DNA from: Rothia nasimurium
GTDB taxonomy: Bacteria; Actinomycetota; Actinomycetes; Actinomycetales; Micrococcaceae
Direction of reading: 5' to 3'
Assembly (NCBI RefSeq): GCF_004569295.1
Contig: NZ_SPQC01000011.1
Location: 1-64,000 of the forward strand
DNA length: 64,000 nt
Shown here: positions 30,674 to 42,931 of the stretch, piece after piece
Numbering within the stretch: position 1 is the stretch's first letter
How the letters are laid out: each line of letters starts with the position of its first letter
Translations under genes and position numbers: made by a program
Notes under the pieces: generated by a model
The model's input: only the letters and a program-made list of their open reading frames with translations
What the model was told of the DNA's origin: nothing
Databases searched by the model: none

Positions 30674-31666
30674 ATGAACCACCCGAGACGCTTGCAAGTT
30701 CTGCAAGCCATCGTCGAAGAATACGTGCACACCCGTGAGCCCGTGGGGTCCAAAACTCTGCTCGAGCGGCACCAGCTGGGGGTCTCAAGCGCCACCGTCC
30801 GCAACGATATGGCGGCCCTCGAAGAGCAAGGCCTGATCCAGGCCCCCCACGCCAGCGCCGGGCGGGTCCCCACCGACCGGGGCTACCGCCTTTTCGTTGA
30901 TCAGATATCGTCCCTACAGCCCCTCTCTGACGCTGAAAAACGGGCAATTCACACCCTGCTCGATAGCGCCGAAAGCGTTGATGAAATGATGAAGACCAGC
31001 GTGCGTATGCTCTCATCACTCACCCACCAGGTAGCTATGGTGCAGTACCCCACCGGCCCGGCTACCAGCGTGCGCCATATCGAGCTGGTCTCCCTCTCTA
31101 GCACCACGGTTCTGCTGATCCTTATCACCGACTCTGGCCAGGTAAATCAGCGCACCCTTACCCTTGCTCACAGCCCCGAAAAGCTTGCAGTAGCCCGCCA
31201 GCAGCTCCTTGACCTCTACGTCAACCGTACGCTCGACAGCATAGCCGCAGCACCGGCGTCCGCCCCCGGCAATAACCTGCTCAGCACCCTCACCGAGGCC
31301 CTGCGCCTGCTCGCGGCCCAGGGGGCCTCATCGCAGGTGCTGATTGCAGGCACCTCCTACCTTGCCGCCTCGACCGTAGATTTTAGAGGCAGCATCGCCC
31401 CGGTGCTCGATGCCCTAGAAGAGCAGGTTGTGCTGCTGAAGTTACTCACCGACCTAGACCACGATGAACGCGGATTTACCGTGAGTATCGGCTCTGAGAA
31501 CCGCAGAGAATCCCTGGCCGAAACCTCCGTCGTCGCCAGTAGCTACGGGCCCGGGGGAGCTGCCCACGTGGGAGTCGTTGGCCCCACCCGCATGGACTAC
31601 ACCAGCACCGTCTCCAAGGTCAACGCCGTAGCCCGCTACCTATCCAAGATTTTGGGCCAGGCCTAG
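30674..31666 (+). CDS. hrcA: Heat-inducible transcription repressor HrcA
   Basis: HrcA binds CIRCE and represses chaperone genes until heat shock depletes GroEL-folded HrcA. The 330-residue protein has an N-terminal winged helix ([20 protein letters not shown]) followed by the family motif [20 protein letters not shown] strong AGGAGG precedes the ATG. A CIRCE site lies upstream, and dnaJ is next in the same unit. Confidence 0.97.
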   Translation: MNHPRRLQVLQAIVEEYVHTREPVGSKTLLERHQLGVSSATVRNDMAALEEQGLIQAPHASAGRVPTDRGYRLFVDQISSLQPLSDAEKRAIHTLLDSAESVDEMMKTSVRMLSSLTHQVAMVQYPTGPATSVRHIELVSLSSTTVLLILITDSGQVNQRTLTLAHSPEKLAVARQQLLDLYVNRTLDSIAAAPASAPGNNLLSTLTEALRLLAAQGASSQVLIAGTSYLAASTVDFRGSIAPVLDALEEQVVLLKLLTDLDHDERGFTVSIGSENRRESLAETSVVASSYGPGGAAHVGVVGPTRMDYTSTVSKVNAVARYLSKILGQA

Positions 31667-31713
31667 CCCTGCGCCTACCCCCTTTAAAACCAGCCCATCG
31701 AAAGAGAGAACCA

Positions 31714-32844
31714 GTGAGCAGTCACTACGAAACCCTCGGCGTCTCACGCGATGCCAGCCCCGAAGAAATCAAGAAGGCCTACCGCAAGAAGGCCCGCCAG
31801 TTGCACCCCGACATCAACCCTTCGGAAGAAGCTGCCGAGGAGTTCAAGCGCGTCTCCCTCGCCCACGATGTGCTCTCTGACCCTGAAAAGCGTCGCATCT
31901 ACGACCAGACCGGTAACGAAAACGGCACCGCCGGTGGCTTCGGTACAGGAGCAGGCGGCTTCGGCGGGGGCTTTGGCGGCTTCCAAGACATCTTCGACAC
32001 CTTCTTCAACTCTGCCCCGCGCGGCCCCCAGAGCCGCGTCCGCCAGGGTCAGGACGCCCTCATCAGCGTCAAGATTGACCTCAAAGATGCCGTCTTCGGC
32101 ACCAACAAGCCCATCACCGTTGATACCGCCGTTACCTGTGACCTCTGCAAGGGCGAAGGCACCGCTGAAGGTACCCACCCCGAAACCTGCGACACCTGCC
32201 ACGGCCAGGGCTACATGCAGCGCCAGGTCCAGTCAATTCTGGGCACCGTCGTGCAGCCCGTTGAGTGCCCCACCTGCCGCGGGTTCGGCACCGTCATCAA
32301 GCACCCCTGCGCTGAATGCTACGGCGAAGGCCGCGTGCGGGAACGCAAGCCCCTCACCATCAAAATTCCTGCCGGCGTCACCAACGGCGCCCGCATCCGC
32401 CTGGCAGGTCAGGGTGAAGCCGGTACCGCAGGCGGCCCCAACGGCGACCTCTACGTTGAGCTGCGCGTCAATCCCGACCCCACCTTCAGCCGGGACGGCG
32501 ATGACCTGGTAGCCACCGTAGGTGTGCCCATGACCGCAGCAGCCCTGGGCACCACCATCACTCTCGATACCTTCGACGGCCCCCAGCAGGTACAGATTCC
32601 CACCGGAACCCAGTCAGGCGACGTAGTCACTCTCAAGGATCTGGGCGTCACCCACCTGCGCGGCGGCGGCCGTGGCGATATCCGTGTGCAGATTGAGGTA
32701 CGTACCCCCACCGACATCACCGAGGAGCAGAAGAACCTGCTCAAGCAGTTCTCCGAACTTCGCGGCGAGGACTTGCAGGTCAGCGAAACCGTCACCCACA
32801 AGCAGGGCGGCTTCTTCTCTCGCCTCAAAGACCACCTTAAATAG
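31714..32844 (+). CDS. dnaJ: Chaperone protein DnaJ
   Basis: DnaJ stimulates DnaK ATPase and delivers unfolded clients. The 376-residue protein has the J domain with HPD at 31-33, a Gly/Phe-rich linker (about 72-92) and four CxxCxGxG zinc repeats between residues 142 and 207 ([32 protein letters not shown]). It starts with GTG. Being next to hrcA rather than dnaK, it is the DnaJ2-type copy usual in Actinobacteria. Confidence 0.96.
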   Translation: MSSHYETLGVSRDASPEEIKKAYRKKARQLHPDINPSEEAAEEFKRVSLAHDVLSDPEKRRIYDQTGNENGTAGGFGTGAGGFGGGFGGFQDIFDTFFNSAPRGPQSRVRQGQDALISVKIDLKDAVFGTNKPITVDTAVTCDLCKGEGTAEGTHPETCDTCHGQGYMQRQVQSILGTVVQPVECPTCRGFGTVIKHPCAECYGEGRVRERKPLTIKIPAGVTNGARIRLAGQGEAGTAGGPNGDLYVELRVNPDPTFSRDGDDLVATVGVPMTAAALGTTITLDTFDGPQQVQIPTGTQSGDVVTLKDLGVTHLRGGGRGDIRVQIEVRTPTDITEEQKNLLKQFSELRGEDLQVSETVTHKQGGFFSRLKDHLK

Positions 32845-32853
32845 GACGGCCCC

Positions 32854-33612
32854 ATGAGCAACGCTGTCTACTACATCGAACCTGACGAGCTGGCTGCCCT
32901 GACGCCAGGTACCACCCTGCACTTGACCGGCGACGAGGGGCACCATGCCCTCGTTAAACGTCCGGAGCTCGGAGAAGGGCTCGACGTGGTAGACGGTGAG
33001 GGCAACCGCGCTATCACCCGGGTTACTGAGCTGGGTCAAGACGGCCCCATGCTTGAGGTCCTCGAGCTAACCCAAGATACGGTGGGGGTAGAGATATACC
33101 TGGTGCAGGCCCTGGCTAAGGGGGATAGGGATATCCAGGCCATTGAGATGTCCACCGAGCTGGGCGCCCACGGTATTGTGCCCTGGAGCGCCGACCGGTC
33201 AATTGTGCGCTGGAAGATGGAGCGGGCTGTCAAAGCGCGGGCCAAGTGGCAGAATACGGTGCGGGCAGCAGCTAAGCAGTCCCGCCGGGCCCTGCTTCCC
33301 CCGGTCTACGAGCAGCACTCGACCGCAGATTTAGCCGATCTTGCCCACGAGCTGGGGGAGGACGGTCTCTTCCTGGTTCTCCACGAGCAGGCAGACTACC
33401 GTCTCACCCAAGCACTTGAGCGGCATCTGACCGATCGGGTGAAAGAGGTCTACTTCATCGTGGGCCCCGAAGGCGGTATCAGCCCCCGAGAACTTGACCT
33501 GCTTGCGAAAGCCGGTGCCCACACGGTGCTACTTGGCCCAGAAATCCTCCGCAGTTCCACCGCCGGGGCAGCTGCTATTTCTGCCCTCAACGTTGCGTTA
33601 GGACGCTGGTAA
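32854..33612 (+). CDS. rsmE: 16S rRNA (uracil-1498-N3)-methyltransferase
   Basis: RsmE methylates U1498 of 16S rRNA on assembled 30S subunits. The 252-residue protein has an N-terminal PUA-like part and a C-terminal SPOUT knot. VGPEGGISPREL and LLGPEILRSSTA are the SAM-binding loops. It starts 9 bp after dnaJ in the same transcript. Confidence 0.94.
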   Translation: MSNAVYYIEPDELAALTPGTTLHLTGDEGHHALVKRPELGEGLDVVDGEGNRAITRVTELGQDGPMLEVLELTQDTVGVEIYLVQALAKGDRDIQAIEMSTELGAHGIVPWSADRSIVRWKMERAVKARAKWQNTVRAAAKQSRRALLPPVYEQHSTADLADLAHELGEDGLFLVLHEQADYRLTQALERHLTDRVKEVYFIVGPEGGISPRELDLLAKAGAHTVLLGPEILRSSTAGAAAISALNVALGRW

Positions 33613-33664
33613 ACCCCGTTCTGCTACAGGTAAAGTAAGAACTACCGCGTACGCTTTGTATTTC

Positions 33665-33694
33665 AAGGAGCTCTGACAGCCCGCACGGGCATCT
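33665..33694 (+). promoter_or_regulatory. Distant ribosome-binding site bridged by a mini-hairpin before phoH
   Basis: AAGGAG at 33665-33670 is 24 nt from the phoH ATG, far too distant in linear terms. An in-frame TGA at 33674 rules out an upstream start. GCCC-GCAC-GGGC at 33679-33690 can fold and shorten the distance. Confidence 0.4.
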
Positions 33695-34795
33695 ATGACT
33701 ACCTCATCTACGGCTAGTAGCCGCCCCCTCTCTGTTGCCCGCACCTTCTCCTTCCGGTCAACCGAAGAGATGGTCGCGGTGCTTGGCCCCCACGACGGAA
33801 ACATCACCCTAATCGAGCAGGCTTTCCCCGGGCTCACCATTCGCCCCAAAGGGCTAGACGTCATCGTTACCGGCCCCTCAGAAACCGTAGCCACCACCGT
33901 CCGTCTGCTGGCTGAACTCACCATTTTGGTAGAGAACGACACCCAGGTCACCGGTGAGGTGGTCAAGCGCATCATGGGCATGATGACCTCCAGCCTCTCC
34001 CACCCAGCTACCGCGATTAGCCAGAATATTCTGAGCTCCCGGGGCAAGAATATTCGCCCGAAGACCATTAACCAGAAGTCCTATGTCGATGCCATCGATG
34101 CCAACACCGTGGTCTTTGGTATCGGCCCAGCAGGTACCGGTAAGACCTACCTGGCTATGGCCAAAGCGGTACAGGCCCTCCAGTCAAAGGAAGTCAACCG
34201 CATCATTCTGACCCGCCCCGCTGTTGAAGCTGGCGAGCGCCTAGGCTTCCTGCCTGGGTCCTTGAACGAGAAGATTGACCCCTATCTACGCCCGCTCTAC
34301 GATGCGCTGCACGACATGATAGACCCCGAAACCATTCCCCGCCTGATGGAAGCCGGGACCATTGAGGTGGCGCCTCTGGCCTATATGCGCGGCCGTACTC
34401 TGAACGACGCTTTCATTATTTTGGACGAAGCGCAGAACACTACGGTGGAGCAGATGAAGATGTTCCTGACCCGTTTGGGCTTTGGCTCCAAGATGGTGAT
34501 TACCGGTGACGTCACCCAGGTGGACCTGCCCGGTGGTCAGGCCTCAGGTCTGAAGCAGATTCGTCAGATTCTTGAGGGTATTGACGATATCCATTTCGCG
34601 GTTCTGCAGGCCGAGGACGTGGTGCGCCACTCCCTGGTCTCGGATATTGTGAGTGCCTACGATAAGTGGGACGATGCCAAGACCTCGATGGAGCGCCGCC
34701 GCAATCGCAAGGTTAAGCGCCAGACCATTGAGGCTGCGGCCGAAAAGCTGCTGCAGCAGTCAGGTATCGATGTAACCCCCGAAGAGAAGGCCTAG
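33695..34795 (+). CDS. PhoH family ATPase
   Basis: PhoH-like proteins are cytosolic ATPases linked to RNA metabolism and found next to ybeY in most bacteria. The 366-residue protein has Walker A GPAGTGKT at 144-151 and Walker [11 protein letters not shown]. An N-terminal KH-like part (about 15-100) fits the YbeZ branch. It is followed by ybeY after 4 bp, which supports a joint role in rRNA maturation. Confidence 0.93.
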   Translation: MTTSSTASSRPLSVARTFSFRSTEEMVAVLGPHDGNITLIEQAFPGLTIRPKGLDVIVTGPSETVATTVRLLAELTILVENDTQVTGEVVKRIMGMMTSSLSHPATAISQNILSSRGKNIRPKTINQKSYVDAIDANTVVFGIGPAGTGKTYLAMAKAVQALQSKEVNRIILTRPAVEAGERLGFLPGSLNEKIDPYLRPLYDALHDMIDPETIPRLMEAGTIEVAPLAYMRGRTLNDAFIILDEAQNTTVEQMKMFLTRLGFGSKMVITGDVTQVDLPGGQASGLKQIRQILEGIDDIHFAVLQAEDVVRHSLVSDIVSAYDKWDDAKTSMERRRNRKVKRQTIEAAAEKLLQQSGIDVTPEEKA

Positions 34796-34799
34796 CCCC

Positions 34800-35306
34800 G
34801 TGAATATTGAGTTTGATATTGAAGAGCCCGGAGCAGAGGCGAGCGACTTTGTGCGTGAGTCTTTTGAGGCTGTCGATACCGGTGTGCTGGAGAAGCTGGT
34901 AACCCACGCCTTTACCCATCTGAAGGTCTCGCCTGAGACCGAGCTGTCTATCGCTATTGTGGGCGAAAGCGAAATGGAGCGCATCCACATCGATTGGATG
35001 GATCTGCCCGGCCCCACCGATGTGATGAGCTTCCCCATGGACGAGCTCACCCCCGGTACCGACGATCAGCCGGCCACCGGCGTCCTCGGTGATATTGTCT
35101 TGTGCCCGCCCATTGCTGCTCGCCAGGGGGCGGACGCCGGCCACAGCACCCTCGATGAGCTCTGCCTGCTTACCACCCACGGCATCCTACACTGCCTGGG
35201 CTATGACCACGCCACGGCGGAAGAAGAGGCTGAAATGTTCGGTATTCAGCGCATCATTCTTGAAGAGTTCCTGGGGCGCCCGGCACCTGTAGAGACGAGG
35301 CACTAA
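34800..35306 (+). CDS. ybeY: Endoribonuclease YbeY
   Basis: YbeY is a zinc-dependent RNase for 16S rRNA 3'-end maturation and ribosome quality control. The 168-residue protein carries HGILHCLGYDH (H127, H131, H137), the complete metal site. GTG start, 4 bp after phoH. All neighbours up to era act on ribosomes or stress response. Confidence 0.95.
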   Translation: MNIEFDIEEPGAEASDFVRESFEAVDTGVLEKLVTHAFTHLKVSPETELSIAIVGESEMERIHIDWMDLPGPTDVMSFPMDELTPGTDDQPATGVLGDIVLCPPIAARQGADAGHSTLDELCLLTTHGILHCLGYDHATAEEEAEMFGIQRIILEEFLGRPAPVETRH

Positions 35307-35309
35307 CCG

Positions 35310-36587
35310 GTGCTTTCTTCTGCTTTGCTGGCCTGTGCCGTCCTGCTCTTAGTCTTGGTGGGCTATCTGCTCACCGCCGTTGAGTCGTCCTACACCTACC
35401 TGCCCCACTCTGAGGCCCAGCGCCTGGGGGAGGAGCCCGATAACAAGAGCATTCGGGCTATTCTCGCTGACCCTGAGCCCTACTTCCGGTCCCTGCGTAT
35501 CTGGCGGGTCCTGGCTGAGGTGTCTTCGGTCGTCTGTTTCTTCCTGCTGGTCCACGACCTGTTCAGCCGCACCTGGGTGAGCGTCCTGGTCACCCTGCTG
35601 GTCATGACCGTTGTGGTCTTTGCCTTCTTCGGGGTTGCACCCCGCCTGGTGGGCCGCACCAAGCATACTCAGGTCTTCTCGGCGATGGCCGGGGTGGTCT
35701 ACGGGCTGGGCGTGCTGACCCGCCCCTTCTCGTCCGCTCTCACCGCCCTGTCCCGCAAGGTCAGCCCCAAGGACTCCGAGCAGGTTACCGGCATTTTCAC
35801 TGAAGATGAGATTCTTGAGTTCGTTGACCGCGCTAGCTCTTCTGAGGCTATTGAGGACGACGAGGCCGAGATGGTGCAGTCCATCTTTGAACTCGATGAG
35901 ACCCGCATCCGCTCAATTATGGTGCCGCGTGCCGATATGGTGACGGTTGACGTGACCGAAAGCCTGGACGACGCTATCTCCCTCTTCCTGCGGTCGGGCT
36001 ACTCCCGTGTGCCGGTGCTGGGGGAGTACTTTGACGATGTGCGTGGCATGCTCTACCTCAAGGATGCCCTGGCCGCCTCGCGCGAGGCAGGAGCAGACCT
36101 CAAGAGCCTGGGTATTACCTCTCTGATGCGTCCGGTCCGCTATGAGCCAGAATCCAAGCGCGTGATGGATCTGCTCAAAGAAATGCAGCGTGAGTCTACC
36201 CACGTCGCCGTAGTGGTTGACGAGTACGGCGGAACTGCCGGCCTCGTGACCCTAGAAGACCTCATTGAAGAACTGGTCGGCGATATCTCTGATGAATACG
36301 ACAACGAGAAGCCCGAAATCACCCTGCAAGAGGACGGCACCTTCAAGATCAGCTCCCGCCTGAGCATCTGGGAGCTGGGCGAGCTCTTCGGCCTAGAACT
36401 TGATGATGAGGACGTCGACACGGTGGGCGGTCTGCTAGCTAAACACCTGGGTCGGGTACCGATTATCGGTAGCGAAGTTGTTGTTGAGGGTATTCACATT
36501 AAGGCTATTGGTTCTCGTGGGCGCCGCAATAAGATTGGCACGCTCTCTGTTTGGGCAGACCCTGCGCCGCAACACCCTGTAAAGTAA
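35310..36587 (+). CDS. CNNM/CorC-type membrane protein with CBS domains
   Basis: Proteins of this family are linked to magnesium efflux or homeostasis; older names call them hemolysins. The 425-residue protein has hydrophobic segments at the N-terminus (LLACAVLLLVLVGYLL and others within the first 150 residues). A paired CBS domain follows (IRSIMVPRADMVTVDV, VAVVVDEYGGTAGLVTLEDL), then a C-terminal CorC/HlyC domain. It starts at GTG 35310, 3 bp after ybeY, with CGAGG as binding site. The ybeY-CNNM-era order is typical in Actinobacteria. Confidence 0.9.
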   Translation: MLSSALLACAVLLLVLVGYLLTAVESSYTYLPHSEAQRLGEEPDNKSIRAILADPEPYFRSLRIWRVLAEVSSVVCFFLLVHDLFSRTWVSVLVTLLVMTVVVFAFFGVAPRLVGRTKHTQVFSAMAGVVYGLGVLTRPFSSALTALSRKVSPKDSEQVTGIFTEDEILEFVDRASSSEAIEDDEAEMVQSIFELDETRIRSIMVPRADMVTVDVTESLDDAISLFLRSGYSRVPVLGEYFDDVRGMLYLKDALAASREAGADLKSLGITSLMRPVRYEPESKRVMDLLKEMQRESTHVAVVVDEYGGTAGLVTLEDLIEELVGDISDEYDNEKPEITLQEDGTFKISSRLSIWELGELFGLELDDEDVDTVGGLLAKHLGRVPIIGSEVVVEGIHIKAIGSRGRRNKIGTLSVWADPAPQHPVK

Positions 36588-36626
36588 AGCCAAGACATTA
36601 CTTAATCTCATCATTGGAGTATCTGC

Positions 36627-37709
36627 ATGGAGTTTGCTTCCTTCCCCGACGACTACACTGCGGGCTTTGCCGTTCTGGTAGGCCGCCCCAACGCCGGTAA
36701 GTCAACCCTCACCAATGCGCTGGTCGGGCAGAAGGTCGCTATTACCTCCAACCGCCCGCAGACTACCCGCCACACCATCCGCGGTATTGTGCACCGGGAG
36801 GACTTCCAGCTGGTGCTGGTTGATACTCCCGGCCTGCACCGCCCCCGTACCCTGCTGGGTGAGCGTCTGAACGACATGGTGGCGCAGACTCTCTCTGAGG
36901 TCGACGTCATTGGTTTCTGCATTCCTGCCGACGAAAAAATCGGCCCCGGCGACCGCTACATTGCGCAACAGCTGGCTGCCTCGGGCAACAAGCCCATCGT
37001 CGCTATCATCACCAAGGCCGATAAGGTGGGCCATGAGCAGCTGACCGAGCAGCTTCTTGCCGTTTCGGCGCTGGGCGATGAGATTATGAGCGCTGAACGG
37101 GCTGCCCGCCAGCAGCGCCGCGAACGCCAGGAACGCAAGAAGAAGGGGGAGGAGCTTCCCTTCCGTAAAGGCAGCGGCCCGGCCGCTACTCGCGAGAAGG
37201 GTAAGGCTGCGCCTGTTCCCGTTAATGACGGCCGTGGCGGCTGGGCAGATATCATCCCGGTTTCTGCGGTCAAGGACTACCAGGTAGAAGAGGTCGCGAA
37301 GCTCCTTTCTTCCTACCTGCCCGACTCACCCCCGCTGTACCCCACCGGTGAGCTGACCGACGAGCCTGAGGCCACCCTGGTAGCTGAGCTGGTGCGAGAA
37401 GCAGCTCTGGAAGGCGTGCAGGACGAACTGCCCCACTCAGTAGCTGTCACCGTTGAAGAAATGGAACTGCGCGAGGGTCGGAGCGAGGAGAACCCCCTGC
37501 TCGACATTCACGTGAACCTCTTTGTGGAGCGAGACTCCCAAAAGGGAATTATCATTGGCAAGCGGGGAGCTCGCCTGAAAGAAATCGGGCAAACTGCCCG
37601 TAAGAACATTGAGGCTCTACTCGGCACCAAGGTCTTCCTCTCCATTCACGTGAAGGTTGCCAAGGACTGGCAGCGCGACCCCCGTGCTCTGGGCAAGCTA
37701 GGCTTCTAA
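36627..37709 (+). CDS. era: GTPase Era with a charged insertion
   Basis: Era binds 16S rRNA and guides 30S maturation. The 360-residue protein is longer than the usual 300. G1 is GRPNAGKST (19-27), G3 is DTPG (67-70) and G4 is TKAD (129-132). The C-terminal KH domain has IIIGKRGARLKEIG. Residues 152-204 are an extra highly charged stretch between G4 and the G5 region (SAVK), rich in Arg, Lys and Glu. The insertion accounts for the extra length. GGAG precedes the ATG. Confidence 0.95.
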   Translation: MEFASFPDDYTAGFAVLVGRPNAGKSTLTNALVGQKVAITSNRPQTTRHTIRGIVHREDFQLVLVDTPGLHRPRTLLGERLNDMVAQTLSEVDVIGFCIPADEKIGPGDRYIAQQLAASGNKPIVAIITKADKVGHEQLTEQLLAVSALGDEIMSAERAARQQRRERQERKKKGEELPFRKGSGPAATREKGKAAPVPVNDGRGGWADIIPVSAVKDYQVEEVAKLLSSYLPDSPPLYPTGELTDEPEATLVAELVREAALEGVQDELPHSVAVTVEEMELREGRSEENPLLDIHVNLFVERDSQKGIIIGKRGARLKEIGQTARKNIEALLGTKVFLSIHVKVAKDWQRDPRALGKLGF

Positions 37710-37807
37710 GTTTTCCCCTCTTATCAGGAGTTTCCTCCCAGTTTTATCCCCTAAGCTGGGCTGAAGAATCGGTCCCCCGTACCGTAGACGAATCGGAGAT
37801 ACCTTTT

Positions 37808-39271
37808 ATGGCGCCACAGGGTCAGCCCCCGCAGCGAGTTGTTACGCCTCTGGGGCGTCATATGAGCAACCAGCCTCTCAAGTCCCAGCGGGTCAAGTGG
37901 ATAGCGCTATCGTGCGTTGCCCTTCTCGCCATGGTGGTTGCCTTTAGCAGTTTTGCCCTGGTGCGTTTGCGTAGCAACGTGCAGATCGCCGAGATGAACA
38001 TTGGTGAGCTCTCGTCGGACCTTGCCAGTGGCCCTCTCGATATTCTCGTGATTGGTTCCGATACCCGTGCCGGTAACAACGGGGCCTACGGTACTGCTGA
38101 GGACGCCGCATCTGGGGCCCGCTCCGATGTGATGATGCTGGTTCAGGTGAGCGAAGACCGTTCAAACGTCAACGTCATCTCCTTCCCCCGCGACCTGATG
38201 GTGGATATCCCCAAGTGTACGGACGCCGAAACCGGTGAGGTCTACCCGGCCACCACAGAAACCCAGATCAACGAGTCTCTCGAACGCGGTGGTCCCGGCT
38301 GCACCGTGGCCACAATCAGCAATCTCACTGGCGTAGCTATCGACCACTTTATGCTGGTGGACTTTAACGCCGTCAAAGCCCTATCGAGCGTCGTGGGCGG
38401 CGTTGAGGTCTGTGTGACCGAGCCGATTGACGACACCTACAGCGGGCTCAAGCTCCCCGCCGGCACCTCCAGCGTTGAGGGTGAACAAGCCCTGGCCTTC
38501 CTACGTTCTCGTCACGGCTTTGGCGACGGCAGCGACACCGCCCGTATCCAGGCCCAGCAGAGCTTCCTCGCCTCCCTGCTGCGGAAGGTCCAGGCTGAGG
38601 GAACTCTCACCAACCCGGCTATGCTACTCAACATCGCTGAGGCTATTACCCAGAACGTCACCGTCGATAAGGAACTGACTAACCTGGGTAACCTGGTGAG
38701 CATCGGCGCTATCTTTGCCAACATCGACCTGAGCAAGGTCGTCTTTGCAACCGTCCCCAACGAACCCTACGTTTACGACGAGAACAAGCTCCAGCTCTCT
38801 GCCGATGCAGAGGCTTTCTTCACCAAGCTTCAAAAGGACGAATCCCTCGTAGAGCCTGCCCCCGCTGCTACTACCAGCGCGAGTGAATCGTCCGCCCCAG
38901 CTGCTGAGCTGGCCTACTCCCTGGGCGTGAGCGTCACCGACGCCACCGGTGTAGAAAACCGCGCCGAAGAGCTAGCCCCCAAGATTGAGCAGGCTGGCTT
39001 TACCTCGGTCACGGTAGATACCACCGATGCGGTCTACACCGAGTCGGCGATTTACTACCCCTACGGCTACGACGCTGAGGCTCAGGCTATTGCTGACCTC
39101 TTCGGCATCACTTCGCTGACCCCCTCGGATCAGTACGTGGGTATTGCCGTTATTCTGGGGTCGGACCTGGCTGAGAGCGATACCATTGCCGCACCCACCT
39201 CGGAGATTGCGGCCGGGGCTACCGGCCAGACTGCTGACCAGGTAACCTGCCAGCAGTCCTTCAGCTACTAA
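37808..39271 (+). CDS. LCP family cell-wall glycopolymer ligase
   Basis: LytR-CpsA-Psr enzymes move polyprenyl-linked glycopolymers onto peptidoglycan outside the membrane. The 487-residue protein has a short cytosolic tail, one membrane segment at 31-52 and the LCP domain (LDILVIGSDTRAG, VNVISFPRDLMVDIP, FLRSRHGFGDGSDTARIQAQ). A C-terminal LytR_C-like domain follows a Ser/Ala-rich linker. It is transcribed alone between era and a hairpin. Confidence 0.9.
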   Translation: MAPQGQPPQRVVTPLGRHMSNQPLKSQRVKWIALSCVALLAMVVAFSSFALVRLRSNVQIAEMNIGELSSDLASGPLDILVIGSDTRAGNNGAYGTAEDAASGARSDVMMLVQVSEDRSNVNVISFPRDLMVDIPKCTDAETGEVYPATTETQINESLERGGPGCTVATISNLTGVAIDHFMLVDFNAVKALSSVVGGVEVCVTEPIDDTYSGLKLPAGTSSVEGEQALAFLRSRHGFGDGSDTARIQAQQSFLASLLRKVQAEGTLTNPAMLLNIAEAITQNVTVDKELTNLGNLVSIGAIFANIDLSKVVFATVPNEPYVYDENKLQLSADAEAFFTKLQKDESLVEPAPAATTSASESSAPAAELAYSLGVSVTDATGVENRAEELAPKIEQAGFTSVTVDTTDAVYTESAIYYPYGYDAEAQAIADLFGITSLTPSDQYVGIAVILGSDLAESDTIAAPTSEIAAGATGQTADQVTCQQSFSY

Positions 39272-39298
39272 GCACCCACCCAGCGGTTCCATATAGTG

Positions 39299-39331
39299 GA
39301 CGGGCGGCGGCAGGTTCTGCTGCCGCCCGTC
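39299..39331 (+). terminator. Strong hairpin after the LCP gene
   Basis: A 15-bp stem with one G-T wobble (39299-39313 with 39317-39331) has a 3-nt loop. No T-run follows, so it may act as a tailless terminator, or as part of the leuA leader if transcription starts further upstream. Confidence 0.65.
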
Positions 39332-39352
39332 TCTGCGTGATACCGTGACAGT

Positions 39353-41223
<1,871 letters not shown>

Positions 41224-41232
41224 AGCATAAGT

Positions 41233-41269
41233 GTGGGCCGTGCCGGGACTTCCGGTGCGGCCCACCTTT
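41233..41269 (+). terminator. leuA terminator
   Basis: A 14-bp stem with two G-T wobbles (41233-41246 with 41252-41265) has a 5-nt loop and is followed by CTTTT. Confidence 0.88.
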
Positions 41270-41334
41270 TGATAGTGCCCCGTATAACAGATCAGGGTAG
41301 AGACCTGGCATACTGAATGTGGGAGAATAAAGAC

Positions 41335-42102
41335 GTGACTTCAGCGCTATCTACGACTAAGACCATTCGTGATAGCGCTATTGTTTTACGTACCCAGGAT
41401 TTGGGGGAGCACGACCGCATTATTATCCTGGCTACCCGGCAGCGGGGGATTCTACATGCAGTAGCCAGGGGAGTGCGCAAGAGTAGCTCAAAGATTGGTG
41501 CCCGGCTCGAGCCTTTTATGCTGGTCGATATTTCGGCGTCCCCCGGCAAAAACCTCGCCACAATTTCGCAAGTTGTTACCCGCCGCGCCTATTTGGGGCC
41601 GATTATCAACGACTACACCCGCTACACGGTCGCGACTGTCTTAGCCGAGGTGGCAGAACAACTTCTCAACCACGAACAAGAGCGCCTGGATGAGCAGTTC
41701 ACGCTGTTAGCCGGGGCCCTCTCAGCCCTAGCTCGGGGCACCTACCCGCCCCACCGCGTCCTTGATTCCTACCTGTTGCGAGCCCTGCACAGTGCGGGCT
41801 GGAGCATGGCCATTGGTGCCTGTGCCGCTTGCGGTAGTGTGGATGACCTCACCTATTTTTCCCCCTCCCTGGGGGTGCTGTGTACCGGGTGTGCGCGTAC
41901 CGGGGACTTCCCTCAGCTCAGCCCATTGGCTCCTGAAGAACCGGCCTATTTAGCGGCTCTAGCCACCGGCGACTGGCCCAGCATTTTGAGCGAGCACCCG
42001 CCCGCACTCCGGCAGAGGGCAGAACGGCATATCATGGACTATGTGCAGTGGCAGCTTGAACAGCCGCTCAAAACTCTGACCACCCTAGAGAAGGAAATCT
42101 AG
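41335..42102 (+). CDS. recO: DNA repair protein RecO
   Basis: RecO anneals single strands and helps load RecA in gap repair. I place the start at GTG 41335 because GGGAGA at 41319-41325 precedes it. The frame from 41317 overlaps that site. The 255-residue protein opens with an OB fold (DSAIVLRTQDLGEHDRII) and keeps a zinc site at C163, C166, C183 and C186. uppS starts 3 bp later. Confidence 0.92.
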   Translation: MTSALSTTKTIRDSAIVLRTQDLGEHDRIIILATRQRGILHAVARGVRKSSSKIGARLEPFMLVDISASPGKNLATISQVVTRRAYLGPIINDYTRYTVATVLAEVAEQLLNHEQERLDEQFTLLAGALSALARGTYPPHRVLDSYLLRALHSAGWSMAIGACAACGSVDDLTYFSPSLGVLCTGCARTGDFPQLSPLAPEEPAYLAALATGDWPSILSEHPPALRQRAERHIMDYVQWQLEQPLKTLTTLEKEI

Positions 42103-42105
42103 TAG

Positions 42106-42885
42106 ATGACACAGGTGAAGCCCTACAGCCACCCCAGCGACGCCGTAGCCCCTGCGATTCCGCGCAAGTTCGTGCCCCAACACGTGGCCGTGGTAATGGA
42201 TGGCAACGGACGCTGGGCCAACGAACGCGGCCTACCCCGCAATGAGGGCCACCGAGCCGGTGAAGCCGCCCTGCTCGATGTGGTGGCTGGTGCTATCGAA
42301 ATGGGTATTCCCTATGTTTCTGCCTACGCCTTTTCAACCGAGAATTGGCGTCGTAGCCCTGACGAGGTCGCCTTCCTCATGCGGTTCTCCTCTGAGGTTC
42401 TAGAGCGTCAGCTAGAGACCCTCAAGAGCTGGGGGGTTCGCATCCGCTGGGCTGGCCGTCGGCCCAAGCTCTGGAAGTCGGTCATCAACCTGCTCGAAAA
42501 GTGCGAAGAAGAAACCAAGCACAACGCCCTGTGCACCCTGACCATGTGCGTCAACTACGGGGGTAGAGCGGAAATTGCGGACGCCGCCGCCCTGATTGCC
42601 GAGGACGTCGCAGCCGGCCGCCTCAAGCCCAAGCACGTCAACGAAAAAATCTTCCAGAACTACCTCGACGAACCTGATTTGCCCGATGTTGATCTTTTCC
42701 TCCGAACCTCTGGTGAACAGCGTTTCTCTAACTTCCTTCTCTGGCAGAGTGCCTATGCCGAGATGGTCTTTATGAACGTGCTCTGGCCCGATGTTGACCG
42801 TACGGTACTGTGGCAGGCGGTAGAAGAATACGCCCGCCGTGACCGCCGCTACGGTGGGGCCGTTGATAAGGTGACCCAACCCTAA
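42106..42885 (+). CDS. uppS: Isoprenyl (undecaprenyl-type) diphosphate synthase
   Basis: This cis-prenyltransferase makes the polyprenyl diphosphate carrier for cell-wall glycans. The 259-residue protein has MDGNGRWA (catalytic D32) and GHRAGEAAL early, and [21 protein letters not shown] late, the family hallmarks. Chain length cannot be judged from sequence alone. It is coupled to recO, the usual actinobacterial order. Confidence 0.95.
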   Translation: MTQVKPYSHPSDAVAPAIPRKFVPQHVAVVMDGNGRWANERGLPRNEGHRAGEAALLDVVAGAIEMGIPYVSAYAFSTENWRRSPDEVAFLMRFSSEVLERQLETLKSWGVRIRWAGRRPKLWKSVINLLEKCEEETKHNALCTLTMCVNYGGRAEIADAAALIAEDVAAGRLKPKHVNEKIFQNYLDEPDLPDVDLFLRTSGEQRFSNFLLWQSAYAEMVFMNVLWPDVDRTVLWQAVEEYARRDRRYGGAVDKVTQP

Positions 42886-42931
42886 GTTTCCTCCCACACT
42901 AGGCGAAAGCCGCGGCTGAAAGGGGTCCGAT

